From contig JNEU01001094.1 of the NCBI GenBank assembly GCA_000697475.1, positions 1-64,000 on the forward strand: a stretch of 64,000 bases of DNA, read 5' to 3'. The DNA is from Lichtheimia corymbifera B2541. Lineage: Eukaryota > Mucoromycota > Mucoromycetes > Mucorales > Lichtheimiaceae. Positions 43,328 to 53,890 of this stretch are shown in pieces (the stretch's first letter is position 1; each line of letters starts with the position of its first letter). A program made the translations under genes and the position numbers. Under the pieces are notes generated by a model, which saw nothing but the letters and a program-made list of their open reading frames with translations, was not told where the DNA came from and made no database searches.

Positions 43328-43354
<27 letters not shown>
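42014..43354 (+). mobile_element. Poly(A)-tailed zinc-knuckle retroelement (non-LTR type, no reverse transcriptase)
   Basis: A 1.34 kb insertion into the left foldback arm, bounded by the 13 bp duplication 'agtttcacgatca' (42001-42013 and 43355-43367). It has one ORF starting at its first base, a 3' untranslated part of about 170 bp, an 'aataaaataa' signal near 43257-43267 and two poly(A) tracts (43284-43313 and about 43328-43354). The 14 bp between the tracts ('ccccaaaaagggcc') looks like an A-rich copy of the 'ccccataatgggccat' just before the first tract, as if the tail was copied twice. Target duplication plus poly(A) indicates target-primed reverse transcription. No endonuclease or reverse transcriptase frame is present, so it must have been mobilised in trans. 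The mirror site at about 44,985-45,005 in the right arm is unoccupied. Confidence 0.85.
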
Positions 43355-43360
<6 letters not shown>

Positions 43361-43367
43361 ACGATCA
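43355..43367. repeat. Right target-site duplication of the retroelement
   Basis: Exact copy of 42001-42013. Sequence after it ('ggctcgccgatcc') continues the foldback arm and matches the reverse complement of the right arm at about 44,978-44,995. Confidence 0.88.
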
Positions 43368-43389
43368 GGCTCGCCGATCCTAGATTTCG

Positions 43390-43467
43390 CAATGTCACCA
43401 CCAGCCAAAGTCGAAAAAAAAAATTCAAGAGGTCGACCCAAATCTACTTTGGCTGGTGGTGACATTG
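43390..43467. repeat. Perfect 22 bp inverted repeat, hairpin
   Basis: The 22 bp at 43390-43411 ('caatgtcaccaccagccaaa' plus gt) is exactly complementary to 43446-43467, with a 34 bp loop containing an A-tract. A mirror copy of the whole hairpin lies in the right arm at about 44,895-44,973. It would fold into a stable cruciform or RNA hairpin. Confidence 0.9.
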
Positions 43468-43512
43468 GGTGAATCTGAGAATGGCCACGACGATCGTGAA
43501 ACTTGCACCCAA

Positions 43513-44850
43513 GGTGCGCTTCACGCAGACGAGCAACTTTGTTCGATTGAAGACCCCACGTTTCATTGTAGAATTTTTAGTTATGGACATCTTTGTGTTT
43601 TACATATGCTATACACATGATGCTATATGACAAGTGGTATTTGCTCATTGTGAAGCAAGTTGGCCCTGATAGAGCGGAAGGTGCGCAGGGGCATGTTTGT
43701 GTAACACAGATCATTTGCATGATACTTCGCAATGAACAAACACCACTTGTCATATAGCATCATGGTTTCAGCATATGTAAACACGTAAAAGTGCCTGCAT
43801 CAAGGATTGGAAAGATTGATGGTGAATCATGATTGACAAGGTGCGCTCAACCACGACGAGCAATATTGTTCTATCAAAGATCCCATGTTTCATTGTAAAG
43901 ATTAGAGATAAATATACTTTCTCGTTTTTACATATGCTGAAAAGCATGATGCTATATGATAAGTGATGTTTATTCATTGTGAAGTAGCTTGACTCTGATA
44001 GAGCGGAAGATACGCAGGGTCGTGCTTGTGCAACACAAGTCATTTGCATGATACTTCGCAATGAACAACACCACTTGTCATATAGCATCATGCTTTCAGC
44101 ATATTTAAAAACGTAAAAGTGAATGTATCGAGGATTGGCAAGCGTGATGGTGAAGCAAGATTGACAAGGTGCGCTCTACCACGACGAGCAATATTGTTCT
44201 ATGAAAGAGCTTATGTTTCATTGTAAAGTTTTGAGATAAATGTACTTATACGCTTTTACATATGCTGAAAGCGTGATGCTTATGATAAGTGGTGTTGTTC
44301 ATTGCGAAGTATCATGCAAATGACTTGTGTTGCACAAGCACTACCCTGCATATCTTCCGCTCTATCAGAGTCAAGCTACTTCACAATGAATAAACATCAC
44401 TTATCATATAGCATCATGCTTTTCAGCATATGTAAAAACGAGAAAGTGTATTTATCTCTAAACTTTACAATGAAACATGGGATCTTTGATAGAACAATAT
44501 TGCTCGTCGTGGTTGAGCGCACCTTGTCAATCATGATTCACCATCAATCTTTCCAATCCTTGATGCAGGCACTTTTACGTGTTTACATATGCTGAAACCA
44601 TGATGCTATATGACAAGTGGTGTTTGTTCATTGCGAAGTATCATGCAAATGATCTGTGTTACACAAACATGCCCCTGCGCACCTTCCGCTCTATCAGGGC
44701 CAACTTGCTTCACAATGAGCAAACACCACTTGTCATATAGCATCATGTGTATAGCATATGTAAAACACAAAGATGTCCATAACTAAAAATTCTACAATGA
44801 AATGTGGGGTCTTCAATCGAACAAAGTTGCTCGTCTGCGTGAAGCGCACC
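43513..44850. repeat. Tandem ~330 bp modules at the foldback core
   Basis: The 'ggtgcgct' block recurs at about 43513, 43838 and 44168 (spacing 325-330 bp) in the left half and in reverse in the right half. Each module holds an inner dyad around 'catgatgctatatga...tcatatagcatcatg'. The identical frames 43768-44091 (-) and 44302-44595 (+) are a by-product of this symmetry and are not genes. Confidence 0.85.
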
Positions 44851-46531
44851 TTGGGTGCAAGTTTCACGATCGTCGTGGCCATTCTCAGATTCACCCAATG
44901 TCACCACCAGCCAAAGTAGATTTGGGTCGACCTCTTGAATTTTTTTTTTCGACTTTGGCTGGTGGTGACATTGCGAAATCTAGGATCGGCGAGCCTGATC
45001 GTGAACCTTGCACACAGGGTGCGCTTCACCGCGACGAGCAACTTGTTCGATTGAAGACCCCACGTTTCGTTGTAAAGTTCAGAGATGCAGGCACCTTTAT
45101 GTTTTACATATGCTGTAAGCGTGATGCTATATGGGGAGTGATGTTTGTTCATTGTGGAGTATCATGCAAATGAGCTGTGTTGCACAAAGAAGTCCGTCTG
45201 CATCTTCGGCTCTATCGGGGTCTACGAACAAAGACCACCTATCATATAGCATCATGATTACAGCATATGTAAAAACATAAAGGTGCATGTATCTCGAATC
45301 TCCATAATGATGTGTAGAGGCTTTATGAGAACGATGTTGATCAGCATGCTCGAGAGCACCTCCTGACCAAGTTTCGGGGTCGCGATGGGCAATATCGGCG
45401 CGCACGGCCGTACACCCTATTTATGTTACCATACCTTCGTCGTCTCTCCTACATTCAATGTTTTCATAATGAACTCTGGGGACTTTATGAGAACGAAATT
45501 GCTCGGCGTGGTCGAAAGGATGTTGTGTGAAAGTTTCAGGTTCGAGGTGGGCAAACTCGAGGAACAGGAGCGTCGACCCTACTTTTCTCCTACATTTGGG
45601 CTGGCCGGCATTCAAAATGTACATAATGATCCATGCAGTTTTTAAATGAATGAAGTTGATCAGCATGTGCGAGAGTACCTTCTGACCAAGTTTCAAGTGC
45701 GAAATGGGCAATCCCAAGAAAATACATACTAAATGACTTTTTCATAAATCCGGCGCTTTCCCAATTTCCATCAGTTATAGTCAACACCCCATTATGCTCT
45801 CCCATTCGAAATTTTCAAATGAAGTGTGGGTTCTTTATTAAGACAAAGTTGATCAGCATGTTCTAGAGCACATTGTGTGCAAGTTTCAGGTTTGAGAAAG
45901 GCAATCAAGGTCATGGATCAATATTACAGTGTGCAGGCAGTGCCTGATCTATTTAATTTTCACCTCTTCCGCTCTCGGCTTCTTGCCTCTTCCTCCTCCC
46001 ATTCTCAACTGTTGCTCCCATTCAAGTACAACTACCATCTGCAAACGATCGCTTTGCTTCCAATTCACCATGTCAATGCTACGACTATCTTTGATCCGAT
46101 TGTCTTGAGCTGAATGGCAAGCTCATGGCGTGTGCACCCCAGTTCAATACACCCCTTTCTTGAAAGCACACACTGTCTTGCACACTCCAATGCCACGATC
46201 AAACAAAACAGCATTCATTCCAGCAGTTACTATTAGCAATGACTTATTGTCTCAAGCAGCGTTCACAATCTTGTCACTCTACTACAACACGCTCCTCTTC
46301 CACAACCATCCCGTAACAGCAGCTGCCATTAGCATGGTCTCCATTGTCTCAGGTTACTTGTCGCCTCTTCACGTGGACAGCTGATAGCCGTTGTATAAAA
46401 GCAGCTTTATTTACGTGTGGCAACTTGCAATGATGCATACGACTTTTAATGGATGGTCCCATATCAGCTATCAAGTATCCCGCAATAAGCTGCACTGAAA
46501 ATGACCAAGAAAGAGAGAGACCAACACTCGG

Positions 46532-46900
46532 ATGGAAAAGGAAGCATATCAGCAGCGATCACAGAGGCTCTTTCGTATGGGACTCGCAACGGTTATGGAT
46601 GAATGGATGGATGCAATCAAGTGCACTAATGTGGAATCCTGGAATGCTGCTTTGGCTACTTGGCTCGTCGTCAGCAGTAACGAACACGTGGACACGGCTG
46701 AGGATGATGATGGATTGGATGAACTGGATGGCATGGAAACGAGGGCTTATATCTTTGACAAGAGAGGATTTACCACCATGGATGATACTGCAGCATTCAA
46801 GTCAATGCATGCAACAGCTACTTTTACAAATTTGGATGAAGATGCTATGACGGCAGCAACCAAGAATACAGACACAACGACACCTGCTGATTCTTTGTGA
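46532..46900 (+). CDS. Hypothetical acidic protein (122 aa)
   Basis: An uninterrupted frame beginning 'MEKEAYQQRSQRLFRMGLAT' just outside the right end of the foldback. It continues 'WNAALATWLVVSSNEHVDTA', then an acidic stretch 'EDDDGLDELDGMET' and a Thr/Ala/Asp-rich tail. It has no signal peptide, membrane segment or known domain. Composition is protein-like, and it could be a small gene or the end of one cut by the element's insertion. Conservation would decide. Confidence 0.35.
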   Translation: MEKEAYQQRSQRLFRMGLATVMDEWMDAIKCTNVESWNAALATWLVVSSNEHVDTAEDDDGLDELDGMETRAYIFDKRGFTTMDDTAAFKSMHATATFTNLDEDAMTAATKNTDTTTPADSL

Positions 46901-48541
46901 TCCACTGGTTGGCATCTGGAAGGAAAGGAAGGATAGAAATTAGAGGAGATTGGATTATAGCCACATCATTGTATCGAGGTGCTCTTGTTCCTTCTGTCAT
47001 ATTACATTCATTAAAGCTTCATTGTTCATATGCTTATTAGACGATGGGTAGTGCCAATAACTGATTGTATACATGTTTAAATAGACCCTTGTATCTTCAA
47101 TGTTAATAAACCCATAGTAATGGTACCCAACAACCCTGCTGGTCACGGAAGCTTGATCCATTGTAAGCTTACATCATTACGGCTAAGAAAGATGATGAGC
47201 TCTGTGGCACAAGTACATAATGCTTACCTAGCGCATCCCATGTTGCAGGACTGGAGCCGTCAATGTATGATACTTTATGACTTATATAGGAACAGCCTGC
47301 AATGTACAATGGTTTTTATTTTTTTAAAGATGAATTGATGAGATATAACATGTTGGCTTATCGTGGCACATCCCCAACCACCTGGCACCGCTGTCAACGA
47401 AAGCTCCAACAATCATGTACAATTAACAGCTTTATACTGGATAAGACACGTTTTTATTATCAAGGCGTTTTTGGAGTGATTTTCTGAAGATGACAAGACG
47501 AGGTAGTTGGGACATCTGGGTGGAAATATGTTAGTCTTGGGGAGATGCAGGTGTGTGTGTGTAGAGCGGGAGAATCACTGGGAGACCAGCACGGAGCATA
47601 GCAACGGCCAAGAAGAGCACACTATAACAGCAACACGCACTCATGACTACAATCGACGTGAGGTTCAACTTTCCTTTCCTTTTGATCACACCAACGATCG
47701 GTCAAGTGTTACTTTGGCAACCGAGATCACAGCAACGATCAGTCAAGTGTTACTTTGGCAACTGAGATCATAGCAACGATCAGTCAACTGCGACTTTGGC
47801 AACGCGTTTTAGAACATGTTAAGAGACAAGAGTATGTATGTGTATTTAAAAAGACAGGTTTATTTATGATGATACTAATACAATACTATAGAGAAGCAGC
47901 CGTTGGTTTCCTTGAGCCCAAAAGACCAAGTACTTACAGGGATGACCACGAGAAGGTCGCTGCTCAACCATCCCCACCTCTACCTGTGGGCACCAATTCC
48001 AGGTCGACAAGGTGCAGTGCTGGGGACACCGCTTGTACCTTTTTTGAAGACCAAGAGAAATAGAAGCAGCCCCCTACAACTAAGTCCCCCGAATCAGGTG
48101 CCAGGCCTTGACGCGCCAAAACCTCGTTGGAAATGGATAAAGAAAAGAAAAGGAAAGGAAAGGAAAGGAAAAAGGCGCTTCTTTTATAGCCGCTGCTGCG
48201 GATGGTTGCTGCGACCGGTTGCTGTGACTGAAAAAGGACGCGTGACCAAACTTCCATATATGGGCTACCGCTGTCATTGTCTTCTTTATACTGTGTTGGC
48301 TAAAGAGGTGATGATAAAAACATGCAACAAAGACACACTTCTTGTTAACTTGGGACCAATGCTATATAGGGAAAGTGGGAATGCGTGGAACGTGCACGGA
48401 TCACTGGCTGCAGTGGAGTTGGATTGATTTTGTGGAAAGCGCCGCTGCTTCTCTTGTTTCACACACCACCAACAACAGCTCAACCAACCCGACTTGACTG
48501 ATGGCGCTTCGTCAATGCAACGACCTCAATGACAACAACAG
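46901..48541. other. Repeat-rich intergenic, no gene seen
   Basis: About 1.6 kb of low coding density after the foldback. It contains the 41 bp tandem repeat (47693-47803) and a purine-rich 'aaaggaaaggaaaggaaagg' tract near 48150-48172. Overlapping open frames at 47755-48427 on both strands lack domains and start contexts. Confidence 0.4.
47693..47803. repeat. 41 bp tandem repeat, about 2.7 copies
   Basis: The unit starts 'aacgatcagtcaagtgttac' and ends 'tttggcaactgagatcatagc'. It appears at 47693, 47734 and 47775 with a few substitutions, the last copy partial. No function is apparent. Confidence 0.85.
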
Positions 48542-48961
48542 ATGTGCTTGGAGCGTGTCAAACAGTTATCGGTGCCCGATGTTCCTTTATCATTTGTCCA
48601 AGGAGTAGCCACGATGCACCCCATGACGGGAGGTTCGTTGCTAGACAACTTGCACGTTCAACCACTGCCTTCCTTTTGTGTTCACACTAAACGGCTGCGA
48701 CGCTACCAGGATATCATTCTTTCTTTGCACAAAGCTACAAGACGACTTGTCCTATTGATCATGAAAGAGTTCTGGTACGTTGAAAAAGAAAAGGGATCGT
48801 TTGTGTACAAGGTATATCTCACGTGCATTAGTTCTAGTACGTTGGATGTCATTCATGACAGTGATCTCAAGAGCGTTTCAATGGGCTATTCGATATTCAA
48901 CCTTCGAAAGCAATCGACTAGCGATGCTGGCGGCAAAACGAGATTCATCCGATCAAGATAA
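48542..48961 (+). CDS. Hypothetical ORF (139 aa)
   Basis: An open frame 'MCLERVKQLSVPDVPLSFVQ' to a stop at 48961, with plausible composition including 'RRYQDIILSLHKATRRLVLL' and 'MKEFWYVEKEKGSFVYK'. A potential intron donor sits right after 'FVYK' (gtatat), so the real end may differ. No family is recognised. It could be a decayed or lineage-specific gene. Confidence 0.28.
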   Translation: MCLERVKQLSVPDVPLSFVQGVATMHPMTGGSLLDNLHVQPLPSFCVHTKRLRRYQDIILSLHKATRRLVLLIMKEFWYVEKEKGSFVYKVYLTCISSSTLDVIHDSDLKSVSMGYSIFNLRKQSTSDAGGKTRFIRSR

Positions 48962-50308
48962 AGCAATATCCATGACAACAAAATCTAGTTTCAGACAGCA
49001 AGAATGAAAAGTAGCAGTACAATGGTGCGCATTGTATGGCGAGAGGACAGTAACGGGATCAAGAAGAAGGATGAAGCCAACATCCTTGTTTATTCCATCG
49101 CCACTACAGCTGTTATTACTCGAACGACATTCCAGGTACAGGAACAACGATCGCCATAACGACCGTGGAATACATGCTTGGATATCCGGCAGAAGATGGC
49201 AGTGTACGATTGGACAAGCATATAGCATACGTTTCTTGTATCTTTGCAGCAGTTGAGCCTTGGTCTCCTTGATAAGAATATTTCGCTTTAGCTATTGGTA
49301 TAACATTAAACACAGTATGTCGCGATAAGATACCTAGTTGCTTATAATAATGAGTGTGAATGTAAAATGAGACATGCCGGCATCCATCGTCTAGACCGAT
49401 ATAGCTGATTGACAAACGCGATCCAAAACATGGTGCAAGAACGACATGAATGAATGATTACTATCCTGTGGATATGCCAGTGGTGGGGATAAATACAACA
49501 CATATGCAAACAATATCCATGTGCATCGTTGGTGTTGGAGGATCATTTCAAGCGCGCGCAAATGGTTACAAGCAATGTCAGCAACACCGCTCTCAACGAC
49601 CCACAGCACCCATATACCTGAAGCCTACATGTCAAAGCTCCATCTTGTATCTCATATATTTATAAATAAATCATTCGCTATTGAAGAGGGTTCTGTTTCT
49701 TGCTACTCGTGGTAGTAAAACGTTCTTACATCCTCAAATTATGTTGTTGGCTAGCAACGGGCTCGTTAGTAATTGCACCCAGCGACATTGTGATGCAGCT
49801 TGATACTAGCTCAGTACTAAAACGGTGATGAATGTAGCACCTCTTGTTGTATTTTCTATCAGACAAGCACACAAAAGGTAAAGTTGGAAATCCATGTGGC
49901 ACCGAGAATGGCCCATTGAAACACAAAGCATGGTAAACAGCAGCGATGTCGGAGTCAATATGATATACGCGGGCGGTGCCCTGAATGATCGACAAACCTT
50001 GTCACAAAAAAGGAAATGAGCTGTTTTTTGTTCGATCAGTCTTTTTTTTATAACTATACATGTAGAAAGCTTATTACAACAGCTGCACACATGAATTCAA
50101 AGAAAGTAGTGTATAATGTGTGTGTGTGTGATGGGGTATTGGTGACAAGAAAGGTGACGGTGAAAAGCATATATAAATCGAAAATCAAAAAGAAGGATGG
50201 GTCGGTGTGGTGTGCAGGTTGTTGTTTTGGCAGGTTACCCCAGTCTCTGGGCGTGTAGTATATGAGAAATGCATTTTGTACGATACATCATGGTGGTTTT
50301 TGGTCTCA
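48962..50308. other. Intergenic, no gene seen
   Basis: About 1.35 kb with short frames on both strands and no domain. Near 50110 there is a short TG repeat. It ends at the stop of the G-alpha gene. Confidence 0.4.
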
Positions 50309-51651
50309 TCAAAGCAGGCCATCTCGGCGCAAATTGGCCTGGATGATGATATCGTTTACAGCCGTCATAACAAACTTGATTTGCTTGGTGTCGGTTGCAC
50401 ATGTGAAATGAGGATATACTTGTTTCCCGGATGTGGGACTCGCGGTGTTGAGCTTAGTAAATCGCTCCATGATGTATTGACATGCATCGTCGTAGCTGTT
50501 ACCTGTGGTGATACAATTGTCGATCAGTGATACTACAACATACAAACATAGGATGGGGCCCGAGTTGTACTGTACCTTGGTAATCTTTAAAGTATTCGTT
50601 CAGAGGAGTCGTTTTTAGCTTTTCTCGAAAGAGATCGGTCTTGTTAAGGAAAAGGAGGATGGATGTTTTTTCAAACCAACGCGAATTGCATATGGAGTCA
50701 AACAAAGTAAGGGCTTCATCCATGCGGTTCACTGATTCGTCTTCCATAAGCAGCTGATCGTATTCGGAAATAGCAACCATGAAAATTACAGCAGTGACGT
50801 TTTCAAAGCAATGGATCCATTTTTTACGTTCGGATCGCTGACCACCCACGTCAAACATACGATATGTCAGCTCACCAATGTTAAATGTAGTCTCAGTGAT
50901 GCCAGTGGTCTTAACGCGTGAGCGTAGCACGTCTTGGTCAGTGGGTACATAATGTGGGTCGCCGATCCTATCCATGGAGTCAAAGTAACTTTCATTGTGA
51001 TATGCAGGTTAATGATATATACATACATAGGGAGATGAAGGTTTGTGTATACTCACTATGATGCAGAATCATTCAGCTGGAACTCGTTACTGCGTCGAAT
51101 GGCTTCTTGTACACCATCATCAGCGACGAGAATATTGATAGCATCAACAAGATCGGCTGGCATCCTATCGGACATCTCGGATGGTTGTCGCAACACAAGC
51201 TGAATGGCGGCTTCACAGGCGGGGGTGTGATGAGCAATTCCCAGCCCATTCATGGCTTCTATGATCACTTGCATAGATTGGACCGTGTTGCTAAAGATTA
51301 TTTCACGATACGCTATTCTTTCGTCTTCTGAAAAACCACCATCGTGGATGAGTCGCATTTGCTTTAGAAATGTCGACTTGCCCGATTCACCAGCACCTAA
51401 TTAAGAAATGGAAAAAATGTCAGGCCACTATTCATGATCATTACACCATCATCCATTGTCCATTGTTTACTCTGGTTGTCGCTACCACGAGTCGCATGCC
51501 AATAACACAACCCCAAACTCGGTTAAAAAACTTTACCTAATAACAATAACTTGACTTGGTTCTCCATGTTGAGTTTCTCCATACGCAGTTGGTTTTCAAT
51601 TTCTTCGTTCCGCGCATCATGTGTATCTGGTACAGACGCACAACACCCCAT
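50309..51651 (-). CDS. Heterotrimeric G-protein alpha subunit
   Basis: GTPase that couples seven-TM receptors to cAMP or MAPK signalling at the plasma membrane. The N-terminus '[20 protein letters not shown]' has Gly2 for myristoylation and Cys3/Cys4 for palmitoylation. The G1 loop '[20 protein letters not shown]' is rebuilt across an intron. Then come the helical domain, switch I '[17 protein letters not shown]', switch II '[20 protein letters not shown]', G4 'LLFLNKTD' (NKTD in place of the usual NKKD) and G5 'HFTCATDT'. The C-terminus '[13 protein letters not shown]' lacks the cysteine that pertussis toxin modifies in Gi proteins. Stop is TGA 50309-50311. About 350 residues with about four introns. 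Confidence 0.94.
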
Positions 51652-51908
51652 ATTTTTATGAAAACGGTTTGAGATAAAAAGGAAGGGATATTAAAAAGAG
51701 GTGATATGAAAAAAAGGAATGGAAAGAAAAGAGAGAGAGAAGGCGGAGCCACTGGCACTTTGAAAAGAACGAAATACTTAATAAGGAGCTGCATATTGCG
51801 TGACACAAGCCTTTTTTTTTTCTTTCAACATCAAGTAGAAAGGAGAAGGGATGGTGTTGTATCTGTACATTGGTCATCTAAAATTTTTGCCATGTGGGTA
51901 TACGTTAT

Positions 51909-53890
51909 TTAGTTTTCAAAGCGAGGCAAGCGGCTAATGCAAAATATAAGGATGCTGGCACCACAAAGCGCTGCAGCGCATCGAAACATCCAAAGAGTGC
52001 CAAGATACTCGTCTAAATAGCCACCTATCAAAGCTCCAAGTGCTGTACCAAGACCTTGATGTAATGAGCCGAGCACTCCTTGAGCTACAGCACGTTGCTC
52101 TGGCGGGAAAAAACTATCCATTTCGCTGACAGAAGTGCCCCAAAAGATGGCAAAGCCAACACCATGCAAAGTTTGTAATGCCAGTGCCAAAACATGGCTG
52201 ACAACAGAATCGGGCACGAGCCAAGTGTAGCCCAGACACCGCACAATAGTCACCAAATGCGCAAGCACTACCAATTTGGTTACACCCCAGCGCTCAGTCA
52301 TCTGATGTCATCGTCATCATTGTTGGTGAGCATGCATAATGTGACAACAATATGTAATTCTACATACCTGCTTTGAATAAAAGAAGGCTAATAACTCGGT
52401 GAGCCCGCCTAAAGGGCCTGTCCACCCAATCCAGCTTGCTGGCATATGTAGGTTATCGCTTAGAAACAAGAACAAAAAGTTGACAATGATCGAAAGAACG
52501 ACGCCAAAGAGCAATGTAGTAATGAGATAGCCAAAAACACGCGGAGAACGGAAGGTGCTGGTGGAGGGCATTTGTACGGAATCGGAATCATCAGCCATTA
52601 TACCAGCCGTGTGCTCAACAGACATCACTCTTGATACAGCAAGACCCAAATTGTTGTTGTTGAACGATGAAAGGGAACATTCGAGTGCATCATTGGCTTC
52701 TTCTCTTATTGTACGGGCCATGGATACGATTGATGTAGTCGTTGTCAGCTTGAGGAGGCGTTGTTGTTGATACGTTTCGAGTGCTGTTGTGTAGCTGAGA
52801 TGGTCATCATCATCATCAGTATCATGCCTTGATAACGATTGATATAAAGTGACAGGGTTATGGAGAGGATGCATGTGCCGGCTATTGGTGTTGACCATAG
52901 CAGGCATATTGTTGCCATCCAAAAGCCGTTGTTGCTCCTCATCTAATGCTGGTATAGCGGGTTCCTCCACATCCGTAATAGCACTGCATATCATGAAGCC
53001 CACTGTGGAAGCCGCAAAGACCCAAAACAGCATATCAAGATTATCAGTTGCCGAAATAAGGATGCCAACAAGCAGAATAGTTAATCCAGTCGACACAGAG
53101 CCCCATAGTCGCTGTTCACCTATTACCAAAACAATCAACACAATCAATGATAAGCCCAATTTATAATGCTGCTGTTATTATTACCATAGAGGATCTTGTT
53201 TGGACCAAGAATTTTCATGACAGCGCTGTCGACAAGTGCAGTGTTTGGCAGTGTAAAGAATGCAAAAGCGAGTGCAAAGGTACACGTTGCAATGACGATG
53301 CTACGTTTGTTGTTGTTGTTGTCGTCTTCTTCACCATCGGCTGTTATTGACGATTGCACGTAATGGCCAATACCCATAATACCCATTACAGCCAGACCAC
53401 CGAGACAACTTGTGAATGCCATGGTCGCGCCATGAAGCCGTGGATGCTTGTCGACAAAATACGTCCAAACTGGGCATGATATAGATTGTACAAAGGGTGC
53501 AATGGCAATGGCAAATCCAATTTGATCTGAGGAAAAACCCAAAACATTGCGGTAATAGAGTGGCAGATACGGTGGTGCTGCTGACAGCAGGGCAAACACC
53601 GTAACATACAAAAGTTTACAAAGGGTATACATGGAAAAAAAGGACACTAGGGTATAGTAATCGCTGGTGTAGCGTATTAATATATGGCGGATGGATGCGG
53701 AAAAGAAGGGTGCAGCCGATGTTTCAAGGCATTGATAGATGTCTACCGGTTTCACATTGTGTTGCAAAGGATGCATTGATGTTTGCGGGGTGGCAAAATA
53801 CAAACACGCCAAACTAAAAGGGGCCACTTTTGCTCTGTCATTGTGCGACGGGTACGCCAGCAAATATGGCCATAAACTCACATGACACAT
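51909..53890 (-). CDS. MFS transporter of the MFS_1-like (MFSD6/LacY-like) group
   Basis: Polytopic membrane protein with roughly 12 segments in three exons. The N-terminal half contains 'LLYVTVFALLSAAPPYLPLY', 'YRNVLGFSSDQIGFAIAIAP' and 'FVQSISCPVWTYFVDKHPRL', the form seen in MFS_1-like proteins. A long hydrophilic, Asn/Thr/Ser-rich loop of over 100 residues separates the halves. The C-terminal half includes 'YLITTLLFGVVLSIIVNFLF', 'HGVGFAIFWGTSVSEMDSFF' and 'AVAQGVLGSLHQGLGTALGA' followed by 'LIGGYLDEYLG'. Stop is TAG 51909-51911. The start may be ATG 53890 or the downstream 'MHPLQHNVK' (about 53776). The substrate is unknown. Confidence 0.82.

Larger units (their letters stand above)
40608..46455. 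mobile_element. Giant foldback element (5.8 kb inverted repeat)
   Basis: The two halves are reverse complements of each other, symmetric about 44,180 with a loop of roughly 130 bp (about 44,115-44,245). The left arm is 40608-42013 plus 43355-44115, interrupted by the retroelement 42014-43354. The right arm is about 44245-46455. Inner arms match nearly base for base; outer arms (for example 40640-41170 against 45870-46420) are recognisable but diverged. Arms are themselves built of modules of about 330 bp (starts near 43513, 43838 and 44168), each containing a smaller palindrome around 'catgatgctatatg'. No transposase frame is present. Outer ends share 'aaagcagctttatttacgtgt' and fade at 'acgactt'. 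I could not identify a target-site duplication for the whole element. It resembles Foldback-type non-autonomous DNA transposons. Confidence 0.85.

Noticed and set aside
43768..44595. Two nearly identical frames (43768-44091 on -, 44302-44595 on +) that look like a duplicated small gene
   Set aside because: They are mirror images produced by the palindrome. Reading frames fall across repeat modules and have no domain or initiation context.
40608..46455. CRISPR array or satellite as explanation for the repeated blocks
   Set aside because: Units are about 330 bp, partly palindromic and arranged in two inverted arms without regular spacers. The host is eukaryotic.
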